Positions 1 to 8,827 are shown, counted from the first letter of the stretch. The stretch: 64,000 nucleotides of DNA from Nitrososphaera sp. (GCA_039938515.1 JBDUUL010000015.1:124001-188000), one strand, 5' to 3'. The notes: a model not told the origin generated them from the sequence alone. Numbers and translations: made by a program.

Positions 1-164
1 AAGAAGAGAATATCAAAGCAATGGCAATGAGAGTTGGCGCAGACGTTGCTGTAATGAAGCCAATTTCAGCGGACGTTGTATTGCACCATGTCAATGATAT
101 GCTGCTCAAGACTGAATCATTCATGGACAGAAAGAAGGCAAAGTTTCATCGCCGCAATCACTGA
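1..164 (+). CDS. Response regulator receiver domain, C-terminal fragment
   Basis: The window opens inside a reading frame (codons from base 3) that ends in TGA at 162-164. The visible residues include the V-M-K-P-I-S stretch typical of the conserved Lys-Pro at the end of a two-component receiver domain, followed by a last helix and a short basic tail. The phosphoacceptor Asp and the N-terminus lie outside the window. No output domain follows, so it is probably a single-domain receiver like those at 4104-4499 and 4650-5195. The family call rests on about 50 residues. Confidence 0.6.
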   Translation, partial: EENIKAMAMRVGADVAVMKPISADVVLHHVNDMLLKTESFMDRKKAKFHRRNH

Positions 165-166
165 CC

Positions 167-451
167 TCAAACAAGACTGTCAAGCCACAGCAATCCTTTG
201 GCAGTAGTCTTGTAGATTGCTCCACCTCTCCTGCATTCCAAAAGGCCGTCTAGTACAAGTGACTGGATGTATTCTGCCGTGCGAGCATATGAAAGAGTAA
301 CTGCGTGCATAAGCTCGAGCCTGCCCACCTCTTTGACAGCGGCATTTAGAATGTCCTTGATTATTTTATTGCTGTCTCTTTCCTCAGGCGTTGACAAATC
401 TTGACCAAGCACGCAGCTATTGAATAAAACACTTCTGGACGCAGTTTTCAA
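167..451 (-). CDS. Small winged-helix regulator (HTH_45-like)
   Basis: Up to 94 residues. The core reads as a winged helix of the archaeal HTH_45 type: a first helix (IIKDILNAAVKE), a middle part with L-S-Y-x-R-T-A-x-Y, a recognition helix ending in L-D-G-L-L-E, and a wing with I-Y-x-T-T-x-K-G. The first 18 residues look unlike the family, and a TTG at 395-397 gives a better 76-residue start beginning MSTPEERDS. It is probably a DNA-binding regulator; the target is unknown. It converges on the receiver fragment at the window start. Confidence 0.6.
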   Translation of the reverse strand: MKTASRSVLFNSCVLGQDLSTPEERDSNKIIKDILNAAVKEVGRLELMHAVTLSYARTAEYIQSLVLDGLLECRRGGAIYKTTAKGLLWLDSLV

Positions 452-552
452 TTATGGACAGCTTTCACGGCAGGAAAAAAGCCGACGATTACCCCGCAAT
501 ACTTGGCAAGAGTTGATACCATGGCATCAATCTCTTGATCCGAGAGCTCCAC
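448..552 (-). CDS. Possible 34-residue protein upstream of the winged-helix gene
   Basis: A short GTG-started frame of 34 codons contains an acidic helix (E-L-S-D-Q-E-I-D-A-M) followed by a hydrophobic stretch (Y-C-G-V-I-V-G-F-F-P-A-V). Its stop overlaps the TTG at 449-451 of the next gene by a few bases, the pattern of translational coupling. The residue pattern looks protein-like, but the length is marginal and I recognise no family. It could equally be a decayed remnant. Confidence 0.25.
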   Translation of the reverse strand: MELSDQEIDAMVSTLAKYCGVIVGFFPAVKAVHN

Positions 553-801
553 AGTGGGCGCTCTAGAGAGTAATCTTTAGGCATTGCGCATTGGCCAGTG
601 ACGAGACATCATCCTAACAAATAATCAGGGGAAAGTACAACAAGCTAGGATATATTCGTCTTAAAGCAAATGATTTTTCTAACTCGTGTGAAGAGCAGGC
701 ACTTAATGCTATCACGCGAAAATTAAGTCAAGTCTGAATCATCCTGTGGAATCGACGCACAAACTTAGACAAACAGCACATTAGTATCTGCGAATGAACC
801 A
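553..801. other. Gene-free stretch
   Basis: AT-rich DNA between the DUF47 gene and the small frames above. I see no convincing coding frame on either strand and no clear RNA fold. AT-rich patches around 640-680 could hold promoters but cannot be assigned to a gene. Confidence 0.4.
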
Positions 802-1440
802 CTATCCATACTTTAGTGCAATGTCTTCAAAAATGTCTGCGACGTCCGCACATCTGTCATGTGCGCCCTCAAGAATTTCATAAATCTCCTTCAGCTTTAT
901 TATTTGAATTGCATCATTTGTGCGAAAGAGATAGCCAATCGCAGTTCTGTAAATCACGTCTGCCTGGTGTTCATAATCGCTGATGTTGCGGCAATGAATA
1001 AGGATGTCGTCTGCCTTTTTGAAGCCATGCAGCTTCTTTGTAAGGTAGAATATTTCTTGTGACGACGACAATAGCATTTTGGCAAGTTCTGTCATGTACT
1101 CGGTTGGCCTGTTGATATCAAAAAGAACGATGCTACCAGTAAGCCTATCAACATAATCTATGACTTGGTCTATCTGGCCGGTGAGCGCAGAGATGTCTTC
1201 CTTGTCGAGTGGCGTCACAAAGCTCTTGTTCATTATGGTGTGAAGGTTGTGAGTTATTCTGTCACCCTCATGTTCCAGGTTTTCGATTTCAGCTCGGTAT
1301 TGGTCGATTTTGTTAAAATCCGTCATTATCTCAACTAGAGCGTTTACAGACTTTATCAGAATCTCGCCTTGCCTTTCGATAGAGGCGATTATTTCATTGT
1401 CGTTGGAGCGAAGCCATGAGAGAAAGCCGCCTTGCTTCAT
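802..1440 (-). CDS. DUF47 / PhoU-like accessory protein of Pit phosphate transport
   Basis: 212 residues, entirely helical, matching the DUF47 (TIGR00153) family in length and pattern: an N-terminal Phe-rich start, then a helical bundle with the E-x-E-G-D and D-x-x-D-x-x-D type acidic motifs that bind metal in PhoU-like proteins (here L-E-H-E-G-D and Q-I-D-Q-V-I-D-Y-V-D-R). Such proteins are cytoplasmic and are usually encoded beside Pit permeases, whose activity they are thought to modulate. A Pit gene lies upstream on the same strand, separated by about 335 bases that hold a small gene on the other strand. The ATG start at 1440 fits the family. Confidence 0.85.
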   Translation of the reverse strand: MKQGGFLSWLRSNDNEIIASIERQGEILIKSVNALVEIMTDFNKIDQYRAEIENLEHEGDRITHNLHTIMNKSFVTPLDKEDISALTGQIDQVIDYVDRLTGSIVLFDINRPTEYMTELAKMLLSSSQEIFYLTKKLHGFKKADDILIHCRNISDYEHQADVIYRTAIGYLFRTNDAIQIIKLKEIYEILEGAHDRCADVADIFEDIALKYG

Positions 1441-1558
1441 GAACTATAGCAATTGCACTAGAAATTACCAGATATATGAAGCCGCGCTGCAATTGCCTTC
1501 TGGCAAGTATATAGACTATAGGGACTATATACTAATCCTTTGTATCCCCTAGCAGCTG

Positions 1559-1807
1559 ATGGGTATTATGGCAGCAGAATCCATGCAAGCTTCTGACTTT
1601 GTACATTCGCTTACTCCTTCTGAAGTAAAGAAGATTCCCGATATTATTCGAAGTCTTGCAATAGTAATATGTGATAACTGCAAGAAGGAAAAAGCATCTT
1701 TCGATGCTTATATCGACAGCGACATGGATAACGTCAAATTCCTCAAACGGTTATGCAATAATTGCTTGAAATTAACTAGCGTGAGTGACTCGGAGCACCT
1801 GCAATAA
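1559..1807 (+). CDS. Small cysteine-pair protein, unknown function
   Basis: 82 residues. The second half carries two Cys pairs (C-D-N-C and C-N-N-C) about 30 residues apart, a likely single zinc site; the first half is helical. I recognise no named family. The last 32 bases overlap the 3' end of the convergent Pit permease gene, so both stop codons lie inside the neighbour. It sits between the Pit and DUF47 genes on the opposite strand, so antisense effects on that pair are possible but not shown. The start may be the first or the second Met (M-G-I-M). Confidence 0.55.
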   Translation: MGIMAAESMQASDFVHSLTPSEVKKIPDIIRSLAIVICDNCKKEKASFDAYIDSDMDNVKFLKRLCNNCLKLTSVSDSEHLQ

Positions 1808-2810
1808 GATTTACCAGTAAGGAAATGCCTGCTGCTATTGCAGCGCTTGCAGGTATAGTAATAATCCAAGCATAAATGATCCTTCTTCCCAGACCCCACC
1901 TTACAGCAGACAATCTCTTTGTGGATCCTACGCCCATAATGGCGCCAGAAATAGCATGAGTCGTGCTTACGGGGATGCCAAGCCACGCCATAGATGTTAG
2001 TATGGCACCTCCGCCAGTCTCGGCACAAAATCCCTGAAAGGGCTGCAGGTTAGTGAGACGAAATGCCATGGTCTTTACAATCCGCCACCCTCCAAAGAAA
2101 GTCCCAAATGCCATGGCGACCGCAGAACCGATTATGACAAGTATTGGTACATGAAATGACTTGCCATCCAGCATGCCTCCTGCTATGAGGAGAGCAGTAA
2201 TCACGCCCATAGTTTTCTGACCATCATTTGCCCCATGTGTCAGTGAGAAAAACGAGGATGAGAAGACTTGAAGCCTGCCAAAGATTCTGTTAACCTTTGA
2301 AGAGCTTGACCGTTTGAAGGCAAGCATGACAACGATGCCAAATGCCGCGGCAATTGCAAACCCCATTGCGGGGGATATAACCATGAATGTTAGTGTCTTT
2401 TGAATGCCATCACTTACGATTGCATGGATGCCACCCGCAAGTAAGGCCGAGCCAACAAGACCTCCAATTAGAGCATGGCTGCTAGAGGCAGGCAATCCCA
2501 CCCACCAGGTTATCAGGTCCCATGCTATTGCACCCGATAAACCTGTTACGATTACCTCAACTGTTGAAAACTCGGGCTGGATTATTCCCTTTCCGACAGT
2601 TGCAGCCACTGCGGTACCGAAGACAAATGGGCCTGCAAAGTTTGCAACTGCTGCAATTGAAACGGCATGCAACGGCCTCAAAACACGTGTGCCAACGACG
2701 GTGGCAATTGAATTAGCTGCATCATGGAAGCCATTCACAAAGTCGAAAAACAGAGCTGCCGCAATAGCGCCAAAAACCACAAGCGAGCCTGCATCACCGG
2801 CACCTATCAA
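1776..2810 (-). CDS. pit: Pit-family inorganic phosphate permease
   Basis: 344 residues with about ten membrane segments. It has the two inverted PHO4 signatures: N-terminal D-F-V-N-G-F-H-D-A-A-N-S at residues 23-34 and a second copy T-H-G-A-N-D-G-Q-K-T-M-G in the C-terminal half. Family members move phosphate (often as a metal-phosphate complex) with a cation across the cytoplasmic membrane with low affinity. A DUF47 partner lies downstream on the same strand, the usual pairing. Length is in the normal archaeal range and no signature residue is missing. The ATG start places the first helix directly at the N-terminus. Confidence 0.93.
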   Translation of the reverse strand: MIGAGDAGSLVVFGAIAAALFFDFVNGFHDAANSIATVVGTRVLRPLHAVSIAAVANFAGPFVFGTAVAATVGKGIIQPEFSTVEVIVTGLSGAIAWDLITWWVGLPASSSHALIGGLVGSALLAGGIHAIVSDGIQKTLTFMVISPAMGFAIAAAFGIVVMLAFKRSSSSKVNRIFGRLQVFSSSFFSLTHGANDGQKTMGVITALLIAGGMLDGKSFHVPILVIIGSAVAMAFGTFFGGWRIVKTMAFRLTNLQPFQGFCAETGGGAILTSMAWLGIPVSTTHAISGAIMGVGSTKRLSAVRWGLGRRIIYAWIITIPASAAIAAGISLLVNLIAGAPSHSR

Positions 2811-2909
2811 TTGCCGCTGATAAACTTCTAAATAGCTTGAATAAAGGCGTTGTGAATAAATAACATTAGCGTGAATTATGTGCTATCTCAGAGGCCATAG
2901 AATAGCATC

Positions 2910-3158
2910 TTGGAAACAAACATCGATTTTTTGACAAGGCACACAAAAAGTATGATTGAACTTTACTTAAAAGGCGAACGTGACTTGATACAGACAGTCG
3001 CCGAGCTTCAGGACAACCATGAGCTTGGAATGTCTGATAAGACTTTACATTCTATACTAAATGAGGCAATACGTGCATGCATAAAAAGTAACGATAGAAA
3101 TGGTCATGAAAGACTTGTGCGTTTGCAGTCACTTGTCAAGCTAAAGACCACTAGTTAG
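2910..3158 (+). CDS. Small helical protein, unknown function
   Basis: 82 residues from a TTG start. Predominantly helical and charged, no Cys, no membrane segment. The order of helices (a first helix S-M-I-E-L-Y-L, a middle L-H-S-I-L-N-E-A-I and a final L-V-R-L-Q-S-L-V-K-L) resembles small archaeal coiled adaptor proteins, but I recognise no family. It is divergent from the Pit gene, from which 99 AT-rich bases separate it. Confidence 0.5.
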   Translation: METNIDFLTRHTKSMIELYLKGERDLIQTVAELQDNHELGMSDKTLHSILNEAIRACIKSNDRNGHERLVRLQSLVKLKTTS

Positions 3159-3665
3159 TTTCAAGACGCAGATTGCCCGATCCGACCATACCTACCCAAC
3201 TGAGGAGTTTTGAAATTTGCGAACGAACGCAATTCTTATGAAACAGGCTGATTAGTAACCATTGGCCGTCATTTCGGCTCCGGCGCGGACTTAGGAAGGT
3301 GGTACTCCCTAACCGCACTGGCGCTTTTCGTCCGCATGCGGCAAAATCTTTGGTAAATCTAGTTGCACGAGAATTGAAACTGACGTAATTTTCTGTAGTA
3401 AAGCGCGCGGCATAAACCCCTCGGCTACTTCCTCATTTTCTCCGGCTTTGGACTCCGCTGAGCTCTACCCGAGTAACCCTTCAGCGTTTACGGCCTCTTG
3501 CGGACCTTTATTCCGAGCCATTGACATGCGCTGCCAGAAAGGCGGACAGTGATAGGCTTTCACTATCTCCCAGGCGGGCAAGCCATTGCAATACACTCTG
3601 CCGGTGGCTCCCCTCATACTAGGACGATCTGCGTTGCTCGAATGAAGGTCGTGACGGCTTGAGCA
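3159..3665. other. 500-base gene-free stretch with strong inverted repeats, possible structured RNA
   Basis: No plausible frame on either strand. The DNA is GC-richer than its neighbours and contains nested complementary arms: GCGGAC at 3285-3290 with GTCCGC at 3330-3335, enclosing TTAGG at 3291-3295 with CCTAA at 3308-3312. A further hairpin is GATAG at 3551-3555 with CTATC at 3563-3567. I looked for RNase P, SRP and rRNA signatures and could not place any. A lineage-specific structured RNA on either strand is possible; so is a decayed gene. Confidence 0.3.
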
Positions 3666-4025
3666 TTATTCCGGTCTGACATGCTTGGGCTGATAGAGGC
3701 CGATCTCGATTCCGCTTGGCAGCTGAATCTTTGCAACGGTTCCCCATCGTGCGTTTATTGGCTTGCTGCATTTAGTGCCCTTGCTTCGTAGGTTTGCCAT
3801 TTCTTTCTTAAGGTCATTACACATTAGGAAAATCCCGTTTCGTGATTTGTCATCGCTGCTGCTATCAACTGGATGGAATGCTGCTTCAGCAGGAGGCAGT
3901 CTGAAGATAAGAAATCCATTTCCCGCGTCAACGTGCTTTAAGGCCATTGTATCTCGGAAAAAGGCTGCGTCCGCATCTGGATTCTCGCTCTCAATGATCA
4001 AATGCACGCCACTTATGGTTGACAC
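3666..4025 (-). CDS. VOC-superfamily (glyoxalase/dioxygenase-like) protein
   Basis: 119 residues forming one vicinal-oxygen-chelate unit of two beta-alpha-beta-beta-beta modules. It opens with G-V-H-L-I-I-E-S, has a middle strand with A-A-F-H-P-V and ends with I-Q-L-P-S-G-I-E-I-G-L-Y-Q-P. His in the first strand and Glu near the C-terminus are where metal ligands sit in VOC enzymes. The substrate cannot be told: the family includes glyoxalase I, dioxygenases, antibiotic-binding proteins and non-catalytic members. It stands alone, with no operon partner. Confidence 0.75.
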   Translation of the reverse strand: MSTISGVHLIIESENPDADAAFFRDTMALKHVDAGNGFLIFRLPPAEAAFHPVDSSSDDKSRNGIFLMCNDLKKEMANLRSKGTKCSKPINARWGTVAKIQLPSGIEIGLYQPKHVRPE

Positions 4026-4103
4026 AGAAATTACACCTCAGCGGATAGCTCATAAACTTTGCATGGCCTCAAAAGCCATCTGGAAACAACAGAAAAAGAA
4101 GAT

Positions 4104-4499
4104 TCAGTTCACTCCTAACTTTGATTTAACCGTCAGCACCAAGTCTTTCATGGACACCGGCTTTTGCAAGAAGCATTTTGAGTCATGATGAATGGATTTT
4201 TTTGCAAAATCCGGATCGTGCAAGGCATCAAACCCAGTCAAAAAACATGCCTTTGGCTTGTTATCGATTTGGTAAATCCGATCATACAGTGTAAGACCGT
4301 CCATTTGCGGCATCTTTACGTCCAACAATAGAAAATCGTATACCCCTTGCCTGAAATTGGCAAGCGCTTGAAGCGGATCGGTAAATGAAGTTACATCAAA
4401 TCCTGCTTTGGTCAATCCCCTCTTCATTATCATAGCAATGTCAGGCTCATCGTCAACAAGCAATATGTGTGCCAAGTCTATCGCAGAATCCTGCTTCAT
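4104..4499 (-). CDS. Single-domain response regulator (receiver)
   Basis: 131 residues, essentially one CheY-like receiver. Acidic pocket D16-D17, phosphoacceptor D60 in L-L-L-D-V-K-M-P, a Thr in the C-F-L-T-G motif and the conserved Lys in L-Q-K-P-V are all present, so it should be phosphorylatable. There is no output domain. It probably acts as a phosphorelay or protein-binding switch. It is closely similar in layout to the receiver encoded divergently at 4650, suggesting a local duplication. No histidine kinase lies in the window. Confidence 0.9.
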   Translation of the reverse strand: MKQDSAIDLAHILLVDDEPDIAMIMKRGLTKAGFDVTSFTDPLQALANFRQGVYDFLLLDVKMPQMDGLTLYDRIYQIDNKPKACFLTGFDALHDPDFAKKSIHHDSKCFLQKPVSMKDLVLTVKSKLGVN

Positions 4500-4649
4500 G
4501 GCTGAAATGCAGATCTTGTTTTAATGTGTTTTCCAATCAATGCTAAGGGTTGAATGGTTAGCTTTTTGCAAAGTCAGTTTAACTGCCAAAATCAAAAAGC
4601 AACCAATGCCTTTTATCTCTCTCAATGACAAAGCTGGGTCGCTTTCTCA

Positions 4650-5195
4650 ATGTCTCGCAGAGAGCCGCAAACACTCTTGCTTGAATCTTCCCTAGACAGC
4701 CCTATTTCAATGCCTTCAATTGGTATGACTCAGATTGCCACCATTAACCTAGGTTCAACTTTAAGCAGACTATTGCTAGCAGTTGGAGGTATTAAACGCG
4801 ACAATTATACCGCAAATCGCTCAGAGAATTCGAGACCGCGCATAATGATAGTAGACGACGAAAAAGACATTGCCTGGCTATTTGCCCGAGGACTACAAAA
4901 GCGCGGCTTTGAAGTCGAACTTTACAATGACCCAGCTATTGCCCTTTCCAAGTTCAAGCCAAACCACTATGCCATGCTCGTGCTTGACGTAAAGATGCCA
5001 GGGATGTCCGGCTTTGAACTGCTCTCAAAGATAAAAGAAAAAGACCCCCAGCAAAAGGCATGCTTTGCTTCTGGCTATGAAGTTCATGACGAGGTCCAAA
5101 TGGATCTATTGCCTGACCTTGACCCAGACTCGATAATGAAAAAGCCGGTGACAATTGCAGAGCTCGAACAGCGGATTAGACAAGAATTAGAATAA
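4650..5195 (+). CDS. Response regulator receiver with N-terminal extension
   Basis: 181 residues. The first 65 or so are Ser/Thr-rich, with no recognised domain, followed by a complete receiver: V-D-D-E, L-D-V-K-M-P-G-M-S-G with the phosphoacceptor Asp, C-F-A-S-G-Y and M-K-K-P-V. The extension could be a linker or a wrong start; the receiver alone would begin near I-M-I-V-D-D. A TATA-like T-T-T-T-A-T-C near 4609 lies at a suitable distance for the ATG at 4650. The neighbouring divergent receiver gene is a probable paralogue. Confidence 0.85.
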   Translation: MSRREPQTLLLESSLDSPISMPSIGMTQIATINLGSTLSRLLLAVGGIKRDNYTANRSENSRPRIMIVDDEKDIAWLFARGLQKRGFEVELYNDPAIALSKFKPNHYAMLVLDVKMPGMSGFELLSKIKEKDPQQKACFASGYEVHDEVQMDLLPDLDPDSIMKKPVTIAELEQRIRQELE

Positions 5196-5199
5196 TGCC

Positions 5200-5400
5200 C
5201 TAGACAAGATGGTCAAAGTTTGATGCATCGATATCTCTGTAGCTGTACGCGGTCTTGTAGTCCTGATAATACGTCTCCTTGACATTTTCCGTCAGGGCTT
5301 CTAATTCCTGTGAGTCATTAAGCTCGTTCGTACGCTTTGGAGATATTCCTAACGACTCGAGCTCGCCTCGAAGGTTTTGAATGTACTCTTTTCTGTTCAT
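5200..5400 (-). CDS. Small charged protein, unknown function
   Basis: 66 residues starting MNRKEYIQNLRGELESLG, helical, Glu-rich, then Y-Y-Q-D-Y and Y-S-Y-R-D tyrosine clusters. No Cys, no membrane segment and no family recognised. It converges on the receiver gene with only four bases between stop codons. Confidence 0.5.
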   Translation of the reverse strand: MNRKEYIQNLRGELESLGISPKRTNELNDSQELEALTENVKETYYQDYKTAYSYRDIDASNFDHLV

Positions 5401-5938
5401 AAAACCGCCTTTCCAGTCCTCATCACATTAAGCCATTTAACGCTGTCAGAAGTTATCTCGGCTCTACATCATGAGCTAACTGCTTTATGAAAAATTTACA
5501 AACTATCTTTGAGGCTATTCTAAGACCTATAGCAAACGTGCCGGGCTTGACTGGCTCAAGATTACGGTATACTATAAGGCTTCCAGAACTGACGTTCTAG
5601 CATTTTGCGACACATGTTAAGTCGACTCCGGATTATTGCGTATTTCAAATCAGCAAGAATATCCTGCTGCAGCCGCGGGGTTCCTTGGTGGCAAAAGCCT
5701 TCGCGGCTTTACAGCAGGGCAGCTTGGAACTCTACCTTACAGCGCTGCAAGGTTTCAAATCATGCTATTTACGGACTGCTTCACATTTCTCGGATGTTAA
5801 ACTACCATTGCTATATGCAACCTCACTCTGTAGCCGCTTGCGCTTTAGAGTGCACAAGGCAGGGCTTGCCGGAATCGGTAGCCATACTCTTGCCTGCAGG
5901 CCCATTCAGAATAAGCCTGACGCCGACTCGATAAGTGA
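5401..5938. other. Gene-free stretch with possible gene remnant
   Basis: About 540 bases without an intact gene. Between about 5650 and 5820 one forward frame gives a Gly/Ala-rich peptide (A-A-A-A-G-F-L-G-G-K-S-L-R-G-F) that soon meets a stop, and coding-like residues then move to another frame. This looks like a decayed gene, but I cannot name a parent. Confidence 0.3.
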
Positions 5939-6073
5939 TTATTCTGCCTTTTCCATTTCTTCAGGATTGTCTATCTTGACACCGGTATTGGTCCTTGGAA
6001 CCTCTTCAACTGGCGTGTCATTTTCGCTTTTGGCTATACGGTCTGCGTCGTGAGTCTTGCGATTTAATTCCAT
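5939..6073 (-). CDS. 44-residue acidic protein
   Basis: ATG-started frame of 44 codons, very hydrophilic: a basic start (M-E-L-N-R-K-T-H), then V-E-E-V-P-R-T-N-T-G and a Glu-rich tail ending E-E-M-E-K-A-E. The composition is protein-like and looks intrinsically disordered. I recognise no family. AT-rich sequence just upstream could serve as promoter. Confidence 0.4.
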   Translation of the reverse strand: MELNRKTHDADRIAKSENDTPVEEVPRTNTGVKIDNPEEMEKAE

Positions 6074-6273
6074 ATTCCGTTAGTGAACATTATAGATAAT
6101 AACGGATAAACAACGACGTAGTTTTTGCCGAACTCAATGCAACTGAAGCATGGAAAGCATAGATTGTCAATACAAGCAGCCGCATGTCGGACTCCAACAC
6201 CTACGGAGCTGAAACGAATACTGCAAAATTTGTAGGATGGGCGTTACTCTTCAAAATCAGACTGAACCACTTT

Positions 6274-8376
6274 TCATTTTCTCTTCCTCAATTGCCAATA
6301 TGCAATCAGACTAGCCAATGCTGCGCCTATGCCGATGTATGGTACAAACGCCGACGGCGACCTTGACCACACTTCTGGTCTTACTAGTGGCATAATTGAA
6401 CCGTAGATTCTATCACTTGTACAATCTGATTGCTTTACTCCCTGTATGTCGCATATCTGCAGTTGATCTGCTGTCAGGCCCACATTGAAGACGTAGGGAC
6501 CCTGAGTTCGAATTTGAGCAACAGTACTCCCATTGGGGAGGCTGACACTATACTGAATTCCAGGCAGTAGCGTGTAATTGCCTGGCCTGAGCGGCTGCAT
6601 CTTAATTGAAAGTGTACTATTTCCACCGTCGGATATTGTGGTCTGGTTTTTTGCCCCGCCTGAAAAAGATGTGTTTGTAACCTGCCAGTCAGTCGTATTG
6701 GCTTGAATTTGAGACAGCATTTTTGGGGTGATATCAATGCAGTCAAGTTCTTTGCCGGGGTTTTGTTTTCGCACTTTCTCAACATCTATTGGCGGTTCTA
6801 TGACCTTGACTGACATTTGCCCTTTTGCAAGGCTTTGTACTGTTCCCGTCTCATTGATTATTTGCCCCACTGTAGCATTAAACGAGGAAAAACTGACATC
6901 GTCCAGCCTGGCGAATCGAGACGAAAGCATTCCGCATCTGGAAACATGCAGTGTTGCAGATTCGCTATCTGAAACTGGACTTATGGTCAAGGGTGTCTTG
7001 CTATCCATTACGGTGCCATTGAACCCCGCAGAAGTCTCAATTGTATAGTTGCCGGCAGATACTTTCGGCCTGACGATGTCTGGATAAAATTGGTTGATGT
7101 CGCTGGCTAGTTCCTGATTCCAATAAAACGGCCGGGCCAGCAAGATGCTCGAGTGCGCAGGTACCTTTATTCGGTAATCCGGTAAAGACATCACATCGAT
7201 GTTTACAAGATTGTGAAGTTCGGTGGTGCTTTCCAGAGAGTTGTGAAGCACAGTTGCATTTCCTATTTCGATTATCATTCTTGGATTTTGCAAGACAACA
7301 CTGTCATTGCCATTGTTTTGTACAAGCAACCTTATGCCAATGGTTTCTCCAATGTTGTAGACTGGCTTTTCTATTACTGTTTTCAAATCAAGCACGTCAG
7401 GCGACTTGTCTCCTCCCATGCCAGCAAAACCTGAAAACATCCGTATTTCCCAGCTGGAGTTTCCAATCTGAATTCCCGGACAGACATAGCCGGTATAGTC
7501 GCCACACGATCGCACCCAAGAGTGAGCGTTGTCGTATCCCCCTATGAATAGCCCATAGATGCCATCGTTGGCGTTTTTCGTGGCCGTCACCAATACCGTG
7601 CCGTTTGCAGTACTTCTTTCAGGAATCAGAAAGTGGTCTGACGGCAGTATTTTAAAGTCAATGCCAGAGTCCGGCGCATTGGCAGTGGTATAAACGGAAA
7701 CATTGGTCGGCCTTCCATAAGTGGCAAAAGTTCTGATTGTAAACGGCAGCGTGATCGATTGACCCTCTGTCAAATGTATGGGGCCAGTGTTTCTGTAGCT
7801 GAACAGAGTAGTGTTTGCAAACTCGAACCTGGCCTGTACTGGCTGTTCTGAGTCAGATGAATGCAGCTCAAAAAGATAGTACTTTCCGTCAATGTTCAGT
7901 ACAGAGCTCCCATTGTCAAGCGGAAAATGGGTTTCCACATCCAGAGCCTCCGTTTTTGAAATGCTCTCGGAGTAAAGTCTATCGTCGCCGGGCGAAGAAA
8001 ATCCAGAGGATAAGCCGCAGGTTTCGAGGCCGCGCTTGCAGCTATCACTACCGTTTATCGCACTTTGTATAAAGTCAAATCTGGTAAGATTTTCCTTTGA
8101 CAATTCAAGACATGGATATGAAGGAAGAGGGTTGATTCCAGATGTATTTTCTCCAAGCTCAACTAGTCTTTTGAGCATGTAGTCAAGGCTTGTGACTGAA
8201 ATCCATGTGTAATTTTCCAAGTTTAGTGCGTGAGTGGGATGCGGGTACAACCTTAGTGGACTGCAACCATCATAGCCTGAACTAACGCTCGATTGTGCAA
8301 AAGTATTATCAAGGCCACACGTTGGGATTACAAGTACTAGCGCAGCTACCGAAATGGTAAGCCGGGTTTTGTGCAA
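6274..8376 (-). CDS. Large exported protein with C-terminal membrane anchor
   Basis: 700 residues from a TTG at 8374-8376; the open frame runs further upstream, but this start gives a clean signal peptide (M-H-K-T-R-L-T-I-S-V-A-A-L-V-L-V-I-P, cleavage near F-A-Q-S) and has a TATA-like TTTATTA about 30 bases upstream. The mature part is beta-rich with many N-x-S/T sites, consistent with a glycosylated surface protein built of Ig-like modules. It ends with a hydrophobic helix (I-G-I-G-A-A-L-A-S-L-I-A-Y) and a basic W-Q-L-R-K-R-K tail. Eight scattered Cys may form disulphides. No enzyme motif was seen; a role at the cell surface is inferred. Confidence 0.65.
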   Translation of the reverse strand: MHKTRLTISVAALVLVIPTCGLDNTFAQSSVSSGYDGCSPLRLYPHPTHALNLENYTWISVTSLDYMLKRLVELGENTSGINPLPSYPCLELSKENLTRFDFIQSAINGSDSCKRGLETCGLSSGFSSPGDDRLYSESISKTEALDVETHFPLDNGSSVLNIDGKYYLFELHSSDSEQPVQARFEFANTTLFSYRNTGPIHLTEGQSITLPFTIRTFATYGRPTNVSVYTTANAPDSGIDFKILPSDHFLIPERSTANGTVLVTATKNANDGIYGLFIGGYDNAHSWVRSCGDYTGYVCPGIQIGNSSWEIRMFSGFAGMGGDKSPDVLDLKTVIEKPVYNIGETIGIRLLVQNNGNDSVVLQNPRMIIEIGNATVLHNSLESTTELHNLVNIDVMSLPDYRIKVPAHSSILLARPFYWNQELASDINQFYPDIVRPKVSAGNYTIETSAGFNGTVMDSKTPLTISPVSDSESATLHVSRCGMLSSRFARLDDVSFSSFNATVGQIINETGTVQSLAKGQMSVKVIEPPIDVEKVRKQNPGKELDCIDITPKMLSQIQANTTDWQVTNTSFSGGAKNQTTISDGGNSTLSIKMQPLRPGNYTLLPGIQYSVSLPNGSTVAQIRTQGPYVFNVGLTADQLQICDIQGVKQSDCTSDRIYGSIMPLVRPEVWSRSPSAFVPYIGIGAALASLIAYWQLRKRK

Positions 8377-8530
8377 TCCGATGAGAGATAATGATTTTGC
8401 TTGTTTATTAGCATAAAGAGTGCGTAAATAATCTCTGAACTTGTACAGGAGCCGCAGTACGATCTGACAAGGAGACGGCGAGTTGAGATAAAGAAAAAAG
8501 GAGCGAGGAGGCGCCCGCGCTAGGGCGATT

Positions 8531-8715
8531 GTACGCATGTCCCATTACGCTTGTACCTGCGCTCCCTGTGATGTCTACTGAGTACATCCAGTCGATATTG
8601 CCATTCTCCCAGTGGTTGAGTGACACGCTGCCATAGTCTGCAGCGGCTACTTGGTACTGCTGGTTGTTGTTTAAGGTGAACGCTGTTGGTGAGAAACCGC
8701 TTGCAATGCTGTCGC
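8531..8715 (-). pseudogene. Decayed copy of the DYG/HW surface repeat
   Basis: The minus strand encodes a peptide with S-G-F-S-P-T-A-F-T-L-N-N-N, Q-Y-Q-V-A-A-A-D-Y-G-S, L-N-H-W-E-N-G and V-D-I-T-G-S-A-G-T-S-V. This is clearly homologous, also at base level, to the last repeat of the exported protein encoded at 50544-52310. Here it lacks the upstream half of the repeat, an exported N-terminus and the natural end: the frame runs on into unrelated residues. It is best read as a fragment left by a deleted or recombined gene. Confidence 0.7.
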
Positions 8716-8827
8716 AGGTAGGTGCTGTCAAATCTGCGGCGGATTACATTATTGGGATTCGCGCTGTCTGCCGCTTGTTTGACAGCTCCGAAATCCCACT
8801 TTCAATCAGCGAATATTCAGTCTGGCA

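Noticed and set aside
3159-3665. RNase P, SRP or 23S rRNA gene
   Set aside because: Single short matches (such as GAGGAAGT on the minus strand) occur, but not the ordered conserved regions of any of these RNAs.
5605-6053. Forward frames of 109-122 codons in the gap after 5400
   Set aside because: Cys- and Ser-rich without domain pattern; a remnant is more likely than a gene, and the minus-strand 44-codon frame at 5939-6073 looks better.
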